The position numbers were made by a program, and so were the translations under genes. Source: Archegozetes longisetosus (Eukaryota > Arthropoda > Arachnida > Sarcoptiformes > Trhypochthoniidae). From it: 64,000 bases of DNA. The stretch covers positions 3,844,001-3,908,000 of the forward strand of contig JAEMBT020000001.1 of NCBI GenBank assembly GCA_018873245.2. The letters run 5' to 3'. Positions 39,323 through 51,885 of this stretch are shown piece after piece; the first letter of the stretch is position 1; every line of letters starts with the position of its first letter. A model generated the notes under the pieces. It was not told the origin of the DNA. It ran no database searches and saw nothing but the letters and a program-made list of their open reading frames with translations.

Positions 39323-39384
39323 TGTTAGGTTAGGTTGGGTTAGGGTAGGGTAGGGTAGGTTGGGTTGGGTTAGGTTAGGTTAGT
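39323..39384. repeat. Interstitial TTAGG-like tract (GGTTA/GGGTA)
   Basis: About 60 bp of GGTTA pentamers with GGGTA and GGGTT variants. It has the opposite strand sense to the tract at 24.7 kb. Confidence 0.75.
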
Positions 39385-39697
39385 GTTCACATCGATTCGG
39401 TTCATTTTAACAGATATGTTAATAATACTATTCTTTAAAGTGCAGCTAAATTCTTATAAGTGAATAGCTAGCATGTTACATTGTATGTTATAATATATTA
39501 AAAGTTGCACCTTATTGAACATGACATCAGATGCAAAAAGTTCAGACCTACCGTTCAGCTTAAGTGACGCTACACTGAACAACAAATTTTATTCCAAAAA
39601 ATCTTACGATGAACTTCTTGTTTGCTCATCTTTTACTTCGATTTTGCATTATCTCAATCTCTCTTTTTTCTCATAAGAAAGGCTTATCTTAAAGATA

Positions 39698-39931
39698 CAC
39701 ACTCAGATACTTAACAATCATTGATAGCAACCAAAGTGCGATATGTTATGAAGGCATGCTATCTATCAGACCCTAATATCTTCAGATATTAACGAAGTTA
39801 TAAAATGTTAATTATAGCAATTAAAGAAAACTACAAATCAAGTCCGACAACAGATTGATGTGCAGCACAGCAGTTGACATAGCAACAATGTTTCTCCTGT
39901 TGCTACTATGGATTGTTAAGCTATCAGCTGT
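39698..39931 (+). mobile_element. MITE, subfamily A, copy 6
   Basis: A 234-bp element flanked by TA. The left end (CACACTCAGATACTTAACAA, then TGATAGCAACC) mirrors the right end (GTTGCTACTATGGATTGTTA running to CAGCTG|TA). The interior retains ATCAGACCCTAATAT, CTACAAATCAAGTCC and GTTGACATAGCAAC. Confidence 0.82.
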
Positions 39932-40283
39932 ACATATCATATATTGTATACATAAGTAATGCGTAATATCTGAAACTTAGTAGAAAAACATTGTCAGAAT
40001 CGATGGATTATTTTCTTGTTTAAATAATTCAAACACTAAATAATAGCAAATGTTGTCATAAGTAGACATAAAAGAATATATAAATAAATTGCAAGTTTTG
40101 TCTGTAATGCTGAACAATTTATTTTATTGACAATATTTATCCCAACAAAATAGATGTTTATGTAAGATATTATATAAGATATTATATTTGATACTGTTTT
40201 GACGGATATATTTGAATGGAACGACAAATTGGAAAAAGTGATATAAAGCAAAGAGTTGTTTCATGTATAGCTCTGATCGAGAA

Positions 40284-40440
40284 CAGTTCACTATCAGAGC
40301 TCACTGTTACAGCTCACTATAACAGCCCACTGTTACAGCTCACTATCACAGCTCACTACTACAGCTTACTATCACAACTTACTATTACAGCTCACTATTA
40401 CGGCTCACTATTACGGCTCACTATTACAACTCACTATCAG
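40284..40440. repeat. 13-bp minisatellite (CAGCTCACTATTA), about 11-12 units
   Basis: The longest minisatellite in the window. Units vary mainly at the CAGCT/CGGCT/CAACT start and the ATTA/ATCA/GTTA end. Confidence 0.9.
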
Positions 40441-42488
40441 TTGAAAGGGAATACGAAGGAGTAGTTGGCAAGAGATAGAACATTGATTTTTAGATCACTG
40501 CCACCATCTAATACTGTATTTTATTTGACACTTTTATCGCTCATATTGTTTGTATTCTAAATTTGTCGACAGTTTTTACATCAATAACTTCAATATTTCA
40601 TTTGATTAATTACTTCATTTGCATCGATTTTCTAATAATTCAAAAGTTTATCCAATTGATTATCAATAAGATTTAGTTAATTTTATCATGAATTTTAGTT
40701 GAAAATTGTCAAAGATTATCAATGTTTTATGTTTAAAAAGTGCTATATTATCGCATAAAGTGTATTCAAAGTTATAAAAACTGCGAGAAATAGGCGGAAA
40801 AGTGCAAAACAATAGAGCGAAAGAAAGAAAACTCACTTTAATTAGACAGTTTAATTATTTAATCCAATCAACTCTGGAGTTGCTAGTAACAAATAGTTCT
40901 TTGTACATTTGAATATAAACTTAATTTTTCAAGTTTCTTAAACACACAGTATATTCTCTAATATACAGAATATTCTACAATAACGTTATATGACTAGAAA
41001 AAAAGAAAAGTTGATTCATAAGAAAAACATAAAACATGTTCTTGTTGGTTATAGTACGGAATTAGCTTGACAATACAGTATGAATATAAGAGAAGTAGTA
41101 GTATAAATACAAATCTTAGTTTAATTTTAGGGTGAAGTCAATTGAATTTAATCTTCTTTTCTTATACGGAATAAATTAATTAAATTTATTGGTAGAGTGT
41201 GTAATGTATTTGGTTCTAGACCTTATGGTGTATTTTATTCTTTACTCATCTGCCACACAGAAGAGTTTGTTAATTAAAAAATTTGTCTGTCCTCAAAGCT
41301 AAATATGATTAATTCTGTTCGGCTCTTATGAAGTTATACAAGTCTATAGTTTTTATTTTTATAACCTATACTCTCATTACTTAGTTTCTAACGATAGTTC
41401 AAATACTAAACCATTTTTCTCGCTCAAACTAGTACTGTTATTATCAGGAGTAGGACTTATATACATTTCATTTACATAACTTTCAAATCGGCCTATTCTG
41501 AATTTCTTTTCATATTAACATATCTGAGCACTAATGAGAAAAGTAATGTCCACTACTTATGATATGCCCTCACGAGTCAGCGCATACTTATAAAGGTTAT
41601 ATGAACATTGCATTCATATAGTCATAGATGTATTGAAATTGCTATTTATATATCGATAATTGAATTGATAGATCAGTATTGACTCAGTATTGAACTTAGT
41701 ATTGAGATGAGTTGAACCGTCGACATATGATTACGAATAGCAACTAAAGTACATGAGCATGATGTCACTATAACTATTATAAATATGCGACTTCATTAAA
41801 ACTATACAATCAGAGGATAACAAAGTGTTAGAGGTTGAAAAACGACTATCAAGTATTGCATGTTTAGTATCTGAGTTATTGTTCACGTAATGATATATTT
41901 TGATCTCGTGCACTCTCCAATCAAAACTAAAGCTTCACTTTCAATCATACTCGCATTCCAGCAAAGTAGCTATTTCTCAGCGTCTTCAGATCTAGATGAT
42001 AAAAACGTTATTTCAATTTGTAACTTTTATTTGTTCAATCAATCGATTCTATCTGTTATCTGATCTCAATTTGTTGGAATGTCTCTAAATCTATTAAAAT
42101 TAGTTGAAATATGTCCAAGCTACTCTACTACAGTATAACTAAGTTATGATGACTTTATAAAGGCATATATCTATTAATTTGATGACACCTAATTGATAGT
42201 AATACAAAAAGTATAAAAAATTATTTATTTATGAATCGCACATACATAGAAGAAAACAATTAATAACAGGTTTGAATGAAAGATAAAATAATCATAATAG
42301 AAAAATGAGAGATCAAAACATATAGGATCTGTATTTAATATAATAAAAAGGCTAAACCTCTTGCACGCATTTGCTTAATTGAGTTTGTCTTATATTTTTT
42401 CGTGACAGTTCCCAACTCTTATAGTTTTATTTCGTTCATATCTTGTATTCATTGGACGCCACTTTTTGGCATCAAATATAAGGCTAAG

Positions 42489-42491
<3 letters not shown>

Positions 42492-42542
<51 letters not shown>
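42492..42542. repeat. (GA)n microsatellite
   Basis: About 25 GA dinucleotides without interruption. Open frames across it on both strands are Arg/Glu and Ser/Leu repeats and are artefacts. Confidence 0.95.
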
Positions 42543-42545
<3 letters not shown>

Positions 42546-43080
42546 ACAGACAAGAAGAAAGAGATAGAGACCAAAAAAAGTGGGAATCATAGTAAAGTTT
42601 TTCTGCCAATTGATGCCAATAACCTCAGAGGAATAAAAACTAAGTAAATGTATTCGAAGTCAAATGTGATAATATATTAACTTGAGTGTTGTCACTATCC
42701 ATTGTTGCAGATCAATCGGAGTCGAACTCATTTTTCATCTACACAATTTGCATAGTTTGATTGTTTTATCTTCTTTTTCCAAAACTATCGCTTCAAATAT
42801 TATATGAATCATATTTCTCTTTGTTTTCAACTCTTATTGACCTCTTATTGACCTCTTCGTTATTCAACTTCATCTTTATGGGAGTATCTTAGAATAAACT
42901 TGAACTGTTTTACAGTTCATTCTAATTACAACTATTTCTGTAAAATCAATTAATTAGCGGAACTTATGTTGAGCAACAAGGAAACATGATCTAAAAAACT
43001 AAGGAAAAAATGCAAACTCTTAAGGAGAAAAGAGACAGAAATAGGGAAATAGTTAGCAAGAATAGGGAAGAATATTCTGG

Positions 43081-43680
43081 AGAGTGAGCGATAGGCCGGT
43101 TGCAGAGCTATCTAAAAGTGATGCTCGACATGAGAGGAAGGAATGGGGAGAGTACGCAAACTCCGAGTTTGGCTAAAGTTACAAAACTGTACAAAAGGGA
43201 ATGCGATTCATTTTTCTCTTCAACCGGACTGTGAGTTGCGTGCATTCAATTCAAAAAATCTCTAAAAACTACTGATATCGCAGTTTGAACTTCGCTTCGC
43301 TCCTAAATGTTACTCAACCGAAAGGCTTTGGTTTTAAATCTTTAGACTCATTCGATTGAATGTTAAGAGAGAAGAAGTGGTGAATGAAGCGTAATAGTGA
43401 TGGAATGGATGGATAATTCTTTAACAAGACCCGCATTAGAGATGCACTCTCTCTGATTAAATAGTGACCTATTCGACTAAATAGTTGCAAACTTACAACT
43501 ACCGAACCGCTTCTTATGTCATCGAATTGAGTCGAACTTCTCTCTCACTCTCCTTTTCTCTCTCTCTCTCTCTCCTCTCCATCTCTACTTTGTTCTCATC
43601 AGTCGTTCTCAACTTCTTGTTCCACTATGATGTTTAGCCACCGCTTATTCTGGACGCGTGTGTGCACTGGTTCGTGTAAT
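43081..43680 (+). promoter_or_regulatory. Candidate Dscam promoter and first-exon block
   Basis: This 600-bp block is visibly richer in GC than its flanks and ends in a (CT)n tract (about 43540-43580). Next come TCAGTC, which matches the arthropod initiator TCAGTY, and about 28 bp downstream a GATG resembling a downstream promoter element. A tandem ATG at 43627-43632 opens a frame of 14 codons plus one base to a possible donor CTG|GTTCGT. That gives phase 1, as the Ig1 exon requires. The predicted peptide (MMFSHRLFWTRVCT) is a poor signal peptide, so the coding part is doubtful. Plausible but unproven. Confidence 0.25.
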
Positions 43681-44343
43681 TACAAAAAATACTTTATGTG
43701 TGTTTCTTAACTAATACTGAAGTGGTGTTGGTTTGAGAGCAAAAAATATCACTGACTTAATTGAGTTTTGTATTTTTAAATATGGTTCAACTTTAAATTG
43801 AAGCTTAACTTTGCTATGATGTTGCAATAATTGAAAAACACTTGAAAGCAATTAAATGAAAATTAGAGTACAGTCAAAAAACTACAGCGAACAGCTACAG
43901 CGAACAGCTACGGCGAACTACGGCAACAACTAATTGAGTGGTGACAAAGCAAAAAAGTGAAAATTCAACTAGATAGTTAACATAAATGAATAGATAAAGT
44001 GAAATGTTAGGGAGACGGTGAAGCTCAAGTGGGATATACTGAAGAAATAATAAGATCTAAAGCCCTAGCCGCTGATTGTGTGATCCACTAACGATTTGGT
44101 TATTCAGCTTAAACATGACAAAGTCAATAGACCAGCAGCAGAGAGAAATATAGACAATCATTGTGTAATCCATTCTCTCTAACATTCAGGACAATAAAAC
44201 GCTAAAATACAAATTGTCTAACAACAAACTAAGCTTATTTACTAAGACAAAAGAAGAATAAAACCCATTTATAGCTCTTTCTGCAACCGATAACTGAAAG
44301 GATTCCATCATTCAATCAGACTAATAGTAGGCTTAAGTCTGAA

Positions 44344-44453
44344 AAGTTAGTCATTTTGGTCTCAAACGTTAGTGCTTTGGGTCTAAAAAGTTGGTGCTTT
44401 GGATCTAAAAAGTTGGTGCTTTGGATCTAAAAATTAGTACTTTGAGTCGAAAG
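44344..44453. repeat. 22-bp minisatellite, 5 units
   Basis: Five units of the type AAGTTGGTGCTTTGGATCTA. Units 3 and 4 are identical and the outer ones diverged. Confidence 0.85.
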
Positions 44454-45792
44454 CTGAAAACGTTGTATGAAAGAGTTTGAAATGATCATAATGGATTAGT
44501 CAAGAAGATGTTTATATTGACTGGAAAAATAGTTGAGAATGAATGACAATAAATAATTAATAATGAAATTTAATTGAATTGGCACGTACATTATGAAGTG
44601 TGACGCCTTGTCTGTGATTTATGTCTACCTTTTTTATTTGAATGATATCATTTCACATCTTTCTAACCGTAAGTAACCGTTGTTTTCCATACCATTCTGA
44701 GTACTCTTCCTACTTTTAGCCCTTATTCACATCTTTTTACTACCAATAGCTCTCTTAACCTTTCTATTGAGTACCTTCTCTCTTATTTTATATGCTTGTT
44801 AGCTTTAAGATTAATTAATTCAGCTCAAATTTAGTATTAAGTATTTCTGGTATTTTCAGTGTTTTTTCATGTTTTCAGTATTTTTGATGTTTTCAATATT
44901 TTTTAGTCAAGTCTAAACAAACTAGTACCAAAAGTTTGACTAATTATTTCCAAATTTCAACTCATATTTACGATGTGCTTTTCTAAGTTTGACACATTTT
45001 GCATTCTGCATCAAATTTTTGAACTAAAACTTGACTACAGCAGTGCGAACAATGTGTACAAAAGAGAGATGAGATGAGATAAAAGAGAAATTAAAAAACG
45101 ATTACTTGATTTGTTCATATTTGGCAAGTCTTGCAGCAATTTTCATAGCATTTAGCGCTACTTTATTTTTAGACTAAACTCCGATACCTTATCAGTTAAA
45201 GTTCATTAACTCCACAAAATATCGTTTATTTTTCATATAAATTTTTTACATTTAATTTTCAACTGTTAAACAAATTTTGCGTCAAATCTTCTCAATGTTT
45301 AAACTTTATTTGAATTTTTGAATTGTTTAAAATTAAAACTTTATAAGAGTTTAAATAAACTGTGAGGTTCTGAAAGTCATATAAAGCAAATGACAAGTGG
45401 TTTAAAAATATTGCGAGCATTAAATCCACTGAAACGAACAGTTAAGAGAATTAGCTAAAGGCAAACTGAAATCTGCAAGTGTTTACTGTCCTAAAGAATG
45501 CAAAGAATAAGCCCATCAATAGATGAGATTTGCACTTATCGAAGAGATTAATCGAAATTAAAATTACAGTTTGTGAACAGTTTGGGTTATCTAAAAATAT
45601 AGTGATTTCAAGTGGAGAGAAGCAATAGAAATTCATCTGAATATCTCAGTAAAAGTTGTTTCAGTGCCAAATATGTTTTTTGTGCCAAACTTTTTGCAAT
45701 TAAACGTACGTCTTCAAGCATTAGACTTATAAAAGATTGACAATAAAGTGTGAAATACAGTCAAGCTTGAATTACAAACGAAATTTGCTTAG

Positions 45793-45876
45793 AGTTAAGT
45801 TAAGCTAAGTTAAGTTAAGTTAAGCTAAGTTAAGCTAAGCTAAGTTAAGTTAACTTAAGTTAAGTTAGGTTAGGTC
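45793..45876. repeat. TTAAG/CTAAG pentamer tract
   Basis: About 17 pentamers, mostly TTAAG with CTAAG variants, ending in two TTAGG units. It may be a TTAGG-like tract with a fixed G-to-A change, or an unrelated pentamer expansion. Confidence 0.75.
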
Positions 45877-47152
45877 AGATCAAATAAAACTCTATTTTTA
45901 TTAGACGGAAGTCAACAGTAATGAATACAGCATTGAAAAGTGAAACATTCATTACTAGCATAATTACAGTATGAGCGATGCAGACACCAGTCATTTTGAA
46001 AAGGCTTGCTTTGCTATTCATTTTTAGTTTGCAATTACTGGCTACGATTCAATTGTTACATGTATTTTTGTAGGCAAATCAAAATTTTGATTCAGCATCC
46101 TAACTGCTTGAACTACAGATTTAACGTAATGCAAAGACAGTATGAAAGATATAGTGCTAGTTTTATATTCTTTATTTGATAAGATGAAAAATACCCAATA
46201 CATATTAATGTTGCAAGATTGATAGTTAATCAACAATTGAAACAATACTTAGTGCTGTAAAATGTTTTCGTATTTGTACACTGAAAACTTATAGAGTTAA
46301 TGCAATCTCTCATTGATATGCGTGCATTGAAGGTAGAATTTCTTCCACAAACACAAACCAAGAATAACATTGATCGCATACTTCAGAACAAGAGTTTGAA
46401 GAAAGAATTGAACAACTGTTTAAAATCTATCATCATATTTGTCATTTGAAGTACTAACGAATTAGTTGAAGTGCAATCTTTCAAATTTGTTTGTATTTAC
46501 CCATGTTGATCAATTGGAAATATTTTGCAAGCCTTTTAACTGTTTATTTAACTGTTTGTTCTTAATTTAATTGCTTATTCTTAATTTAATTGTGTTATTA
46601 GGTGTGTCTTTCATTCAAATAAAAATAGACTCAAATTTTGAATAACAAGTGATAAATAAGCGAAAAATAGATTATATAAAAGGCTATCAATCGGTTTATG
46701 GGCATGAATCAGAGTGTATCAGCAAATATTTAAATAGACTAGACTCATATAGCAATAAATCCAATTTACTTATAAAGTATTGAACAGTACAGTACCAAAC
46801 ATTACAGTATTGAACAGTACAGTACCAAACACTACAATACTGTTTGCTTAACTTCTCTACCCAATTCAATTTACAAACCGTACTCCCGATCCATTAAAAA
46901 ATCATTTTTAGTTACAGCTGTTGGTCATTACTGGAACGTATGATCTGATGACCAGTCTATGACCAGATTAAACGTTTGGCTTACTTTTTGATACCACACA
47001 CTCTCAACAGTGACATTAATTTGAAATAGACTGTGAATTTATGTTTCACTCAATCTATCATATGATATAAGATATTGAAAAAGAAATATAAAAAAATTCG
47101 TGTTTCTAACGATTGTACTAAACGTTTGTATTGTATCACTTGTGGTGTAATT

Positions 47153-47157
<5 letters not shown>

Positions 47158-47198
<41 letters not shown>
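47158..47198. repeat. (CT)n microsatellite
   Basis: About 20 CT dinucleotides. This is the only long pure tract of the set with CT on the + strand. Confidence 0.95.
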
Positions 47199-47199
<1 letters not shown>

Positions 47200-48410
47200 A
47201 CTGAACGCTGTTATTCAGCATATGTTGGTAAGACCTGAACGCAAAAAATTGTCTTTTTGCATGACATGTTTGTTTTTGCTATGAATACCAAAATACCGAT
47301 CAGTTTATTATTGTTACAAAAAGACGCTCCCAAAGCCCTTAATGTCTTCTGTTTGAGTGAAAATTGATTTAACAGATAAGTTTGAAACAATTATTAGAAG
47401 CGTTAAATGACCAAATATTTATAAGAAAGAAGTGATTGCTTTGAAAGATGAATTTAGTTTGTTTTTCAAGTCCAGGCATCATTAAGGATCTAAACACTTT
47501 TCGGTTTTTTACTTTGGTTAAAAGCCTAACACATTAACAGCTCTTTTTAAAACAGTTAGTTGCAAAATTCATAATGCTCAGTGAGCAGTAGGTTTGGTAG
47601 TCTAGCGTCATTCTTCTGGTTCTTGTCTCAACTTAGCCCAGTATGCCTTAGTCCCTGGCTGGCTATACTTGATGCCTTAGAAGTTAGCTTGTTTTCACTA
47701 GAAATAGTTGGCTTTAAATGCAGAATGATAGAAGTTGATGGCATGGTTCTTAACTTATTTTCACTGGAAATGGAACGGTCGACCGAGCAAACTAAAAAGA
47801 AGGGTCTCGTATATGCTTATTCGGTCATTTGCGCAGCCATGCGATCATGCTCTTCATCCCATTCTCTTGCCTTTTCATCTGAACGCTACCATTTTTATCA
47901 TAGCTCTTCCTATTTAGTTAGAGACTGACATATAATCAACAATTAAATCATTTTTATCCGGAGGGTTATGTAATGGCAATTAAAATTAATGCACAATAAG
48001 CACTAAATGTTTCAGTTCCTAATAATAAACCAATTAATCATTTATTCCTCTCCCATGCAATTCATGTGATAGTCATAGAGAATAATCGAAATACTATTGG
48101 AATGAAAACTAAAACAGCCAAAATTGTTTTGCTATATAAAGGCCGAAATTATACAAAAGCGTACGAACTAAACCACTCTAAATGTCTGACTCTATTGATT
48201 GACCTAAAGCCCTGGCTGTTTGTTGTGTTGATTGTTGATGGGATGCTGTAGATGTTGATGCTACTCTCCATCATGAGCTGATGGCTGACGGAGATGATGA
48301 TACAGTGTTTTCTTATTTAGTAACTATGAATTTGTTTACTCTCTGGTCTATTTCTCGTGTCTATCTCTCAATTGTCTACAGACTGCATCAAAGTCTGTTG
48401 AGCTACTGTA

Positions 48411-48642
48411 CGTTCTAAAACTTAATAACCAGCGATAGATACGGATAGCGTCTGATTGAAGGCCCGTTGCTATGCTTTTAGGGCACGTTTCCTATGATAC
48501 ACACTGTTAGCTATTAGTGCATGTATGTAATGTGCTTTTTGTTGTTGGATATACTTTTATAAATATATGGATAACCAGTTGGGTACATCCTTTAGCATGA
48601 CTTTGCCCTAGTTGCTATCGATGGCTAATAAGTTGATAACTG
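48411..48642 (+). mobile_element. MITE, subfamily B, copy 2
   Basis: A 232-bp element flanked by TA. It matches the copy at 7448 along most of its length, including GATAGATACG, TGCTATGCTTTTAGGGCACG and CTTTTATAAATATATGGATA. The right end reads GTTGCTATCGATGGCTAATA running to AACTG|TA. It lies about 420 bp before the first Dscam exon. Confidence 0.8.
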
Positions 48643-49065
48643 TACTATATAGTAGTGAAAGTGAATTGCAGCATCTTCAACGTTTTGGCAAATGTATGTA
48701 GACTAAAATGAATGCTGGATTGGTTGGTTGGCGTTCACTCTCGGATGAATTTAATGAATTGTTTGCCTGAGCCATTAGTAACACACTATTCATATATGTT
48801 CTGACAATAAAGCCATTTCTACACATCTACACATATACCCGAATTCCTTTACATGCTTTCCTTCCCATTATTTATAATGTATGTTTACCCAATTGTTCTT
48901 ATAATACTTGTACTTCTATCCCATCATCTCATTGTCTTCTAATAAAGAGATGCCATTTTTAGTCTAAATTTTCTTCTAAGACACAAAAAGGTTTTCAATA
49001 GATCCTAAAAGCAAACTATTGGGACAAGAGACTGATTTATTATGCATTTATTCTTTTGATTAAAG

Positions 49066-49351
49066 GAGGCATTTATTGTGATGGGTTGTCAAATGGTGAG
49101 ACAGATCGAAGAGGACCAACATTTTCTTTTGAACCACCAAACACAGTGGCATTTTCTAATTCAACTGGAACTGTAATTCCATGCGGAGCCAGAGGACTCC
49201 CATCCCCTACTATCAAATGGGAATCGGTCGATAATGGCCAGAGTGTCTCTGATGTGCCTGGTCTCAGGATGGTCAGGGTTGATGGCAGTCTAGTGTTTCC
49301 CCCCTTTCGACCAGAAGATTATCGGCCTGATATACACGCCACACGATACAG
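49066..49351 (+). CDS. Dscam: Dscam exon: most of Ig1
   Basis: The exon enters in phase 1 after TTGATTAAAG and leaves in phase 2 at ATACAG|GTCTGT. It carries the first Ig1 Cys (VIPCGARG), the core Trp (IKWES) and the Dscam signature DVPGLR...LVFPPFRPEDYR. The acceptor is a NAGNAG site (AAGGAG), so the exon could start at 49066 or 49069 with one residue difference. The short lead-in, GIYCDGLSNGETDRRGP, holds an extra Cys before the Ig fold. Confidence 0.93.
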
Positions 49352-51836
49352 GTCTGTCATTAAACATCTGCATCAATTCACTTACTATTATGTAATCTCT
49401 TATGTGACCTAATCAATAATTATTCGTTGTTTGCATTCAAAATAACAAAAATTTTGGGATAAACAATCGATAAAAACATATTTTGATAGCCTTACTGGTA
49501 GTAAATTAACATTAGATATATTAGAAGGCATAGAAAATGGGAGTTAGCGATTAGAAACGATGCTAAATGGGAAATAATCTGAATTATTATATTATTACAA
49601 ATGACAGAAACCTCAGTCGCGTGTGTGCTCAGTCGACATAACATACTCTTATTTTTAGTATATCGAGCAAAACAAAAACAACACATAAAATGGATGAGTG
49701 AATGGTTGTTAACCTACTGTCGTATATTCTGATTAACTTATTAAAACAAGTTTAAGATAGTTGTTAGTGTAAAGTAACTGAACTTGACTTTTGTCAAACT
49801 AAACAGAAAATACGATAACATAGAATTAAGTAAATTAACCAAAACAGTAATTCATTATTTCTAAACGAATTCAAGTGATTAAACACAATAAGGAATGACT
49901 TAATTATTGTCTTATTTCTTAATACAGTTGACAGTAAAGTCTTAATAAATGAGATGTTTCTAATCCAATATAATGCTAATCCAATATAGACTCTAATCCA
50001 ATATTATTTGCATCACTTCACTAGCCTTATATGAGACTGTAATCTCATTTATGTAACTTTTAATATATGATTAGGAATTGCGTGGAATACTAAATGTATT
50101 GTTATAAATATCTCTTTTTACAGGTGTATTGCGTCCAACTCAATCGGAGCAATAGCATCGAGGAGTGTCCACGTCAGGGGAGGTAATGCAAACATAACTT
50201 TTATTAGTGAAACTATTATCCAGACTATCTGTCTCTCTCATGCTCTTTCTGTCACTCTCTCATTGACTCTCGTGCTCTCTTTCTGTCATTCTATCACTGA
50301 GTCTGATGGTCTCTCTGATATTCTCTCTCACTCTCTCTCTCTCTCCCACTCTCTCCCTAATCAAGTTTAGTTATACTCGTGTACATTATCATTAGTCTGC
50401 TTTAGTAATGTTACCAAACATACACTGAAATCACATTACAGTAAACATAATTTATATTAATAAAATGATTAATACATGAGTTATAGTAGAGGTAATTAAC
50501 GATTGGAAATTAAGTGATTTACTAAAACTGATCACCAGTGAGCGATCAACAGAGAACTGATTAGATTTGACAAATTAGTAGCAATAATCAAATGTTTGTT
50601 TAGTTTTATAAACATAAAGAGATTCGTTGTGTTTTTATGCAGTTAATGGCAAATTGCAGACGAAGATCAGAGTAAACTAACTCAATATGAGAGCAATGGG
50701 AGAAAGAGGGGGCGGGCAGAGACTTAGCATTAATAAAAGACTAACGAGAGAGCAGCGTACAAATAGAATATTACTATCGGTCTGATACTAATAAGTCACG
50801 GGCTATTTGCCCAATTCATCCACCATTGATGCCATTTGTAAATTCTATTTCTTCTCAGCTCCCAAAGTATCAATGACGATCTGTTTCTTTATTCTCTATC
50901 CCATCTTTCTTTGCCCCTTCTTTCCATTTTGATCCATTCTCCTTCTTCTTCGGTCAAATAACGCTCAACTTATTTGTATAACTTATATCAAGAACTTGCC
51001 AGCGAAAAGATAATGTTTGCAGATTATTATAATGATGGCCACTATTTGGGCTGACAAGTGATCACAATAATGGTGTATCAGCTCATGAATGAATGAAAAT
51101 TATATTTGATATATCTCTTGTCCATTTCTTACTCATTGCCTTATACTCTATGCGGTAATATTTCTTATTTTATACTAGAGTCGGAATATTCTTGAGTTAA
51201 GAATATTGTTGAGCTGAGAATATTCTTGAACTGAGAATTTGAGAGAATAATAATCGTATTGACTCTAAGTTATGGAAACGTTTTTCTCAATACTTTCTAT
51301 TTTTATAATCAAATGAAATCCTCGATCGTGAATATAAAACTTAAAATACAATAATTCTATTCATTTCTATACATTCCTCTCTATTGAATAATGAAAAAAG
51401 AAATGAATTGAAATGAAAATTTTGTTCGAAATGTTTTCATTCTAATCTTCGACTATCATTAGGACTGAGCTATCGATAGAAACGAAAGCAATGCTCATTC
51501 AAAGCAATGTATTAGATGAGTTGAAACTTAATTGAAAAACTTTTGATTAATGTTTAATATAAGTAGATTTTGATGTTTATTCAATTCAAATATGAATATT
51601 ATGTATATTTGCGTCGCTAGAGATTAGCAGAAATAAGTGAATTTGGTATTTAAAATTGCAATTCACCTTATCTTAAACGCTATATTATATTAGCGAATAT
51701 TTTAATTCAATCAATTCATACTCTCTATGTTTTAATAAGTTATGAAAATATTTTATTTCTGCTTATATCAACTCTACTTATGTAGACCTTTTCCAATTCT
51801 AGTCTACTTTCAAATCATTGCTATTTATTGAATGTG

Positions 51837-51885
<49 letters not shown>

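Larger units (their letters stand above)
6212..43080. other. Long gene-poor, repeat-rich region
   Basis: About 37 kb without a convincing exon on either strand. The longest open frames are about 60-107 residues, low in complexity and without family motifs. The region holds dispersed MITEs, minisatellites, palindrome arrays and TTAGG-like tracts, listed separately. It lies between the nucleotidase promoter and the first recognised Dscam exon. Part of it may be Dscam upstream regulatory DNA or a first intron, but the sequence alone does not show this. Confidence 0.55.
43682..49065. other. Gene-poor stretch upstream of the first Dscam exon
   Basis: No convincing exon. The stretch holds the 22-bp array at 44.3 kb, the pentamer tract at 45.8 kb, a CT microsatellite at 47.16 kb and a subfamily B MITE at 48.4 kb. 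A signal-peptide exon for Dscam is expected on this side but was not identified with confidence. Confidence 0.5.

Noticed and set aside
41716-41915. Possible further MITE copy (GAATAGCAACTAAAG)
   Set aside because: Only about 15 bp resembles the subfamily A left end; no right end or interior blocks are recognisable.
42402-42647. Arg/Glu-repeat and Ser/Leu-repeat frames over GA tracts (also near 47.1, 51.9 and 53.5 kb)
   Set aside because: They are direct translations of (GA)n or (CT)n and stop soon outside the tracts.
47581-47928. 115-residue plus-strand frame about 1.1 kb before the Ig1 exon
   Set aside because: Considered as the Dscam signal exon. The frame begins at GTG, has no good donor in phase 1 after a hydrophobic ATG-led peptide, and shows no similarity I recognise.
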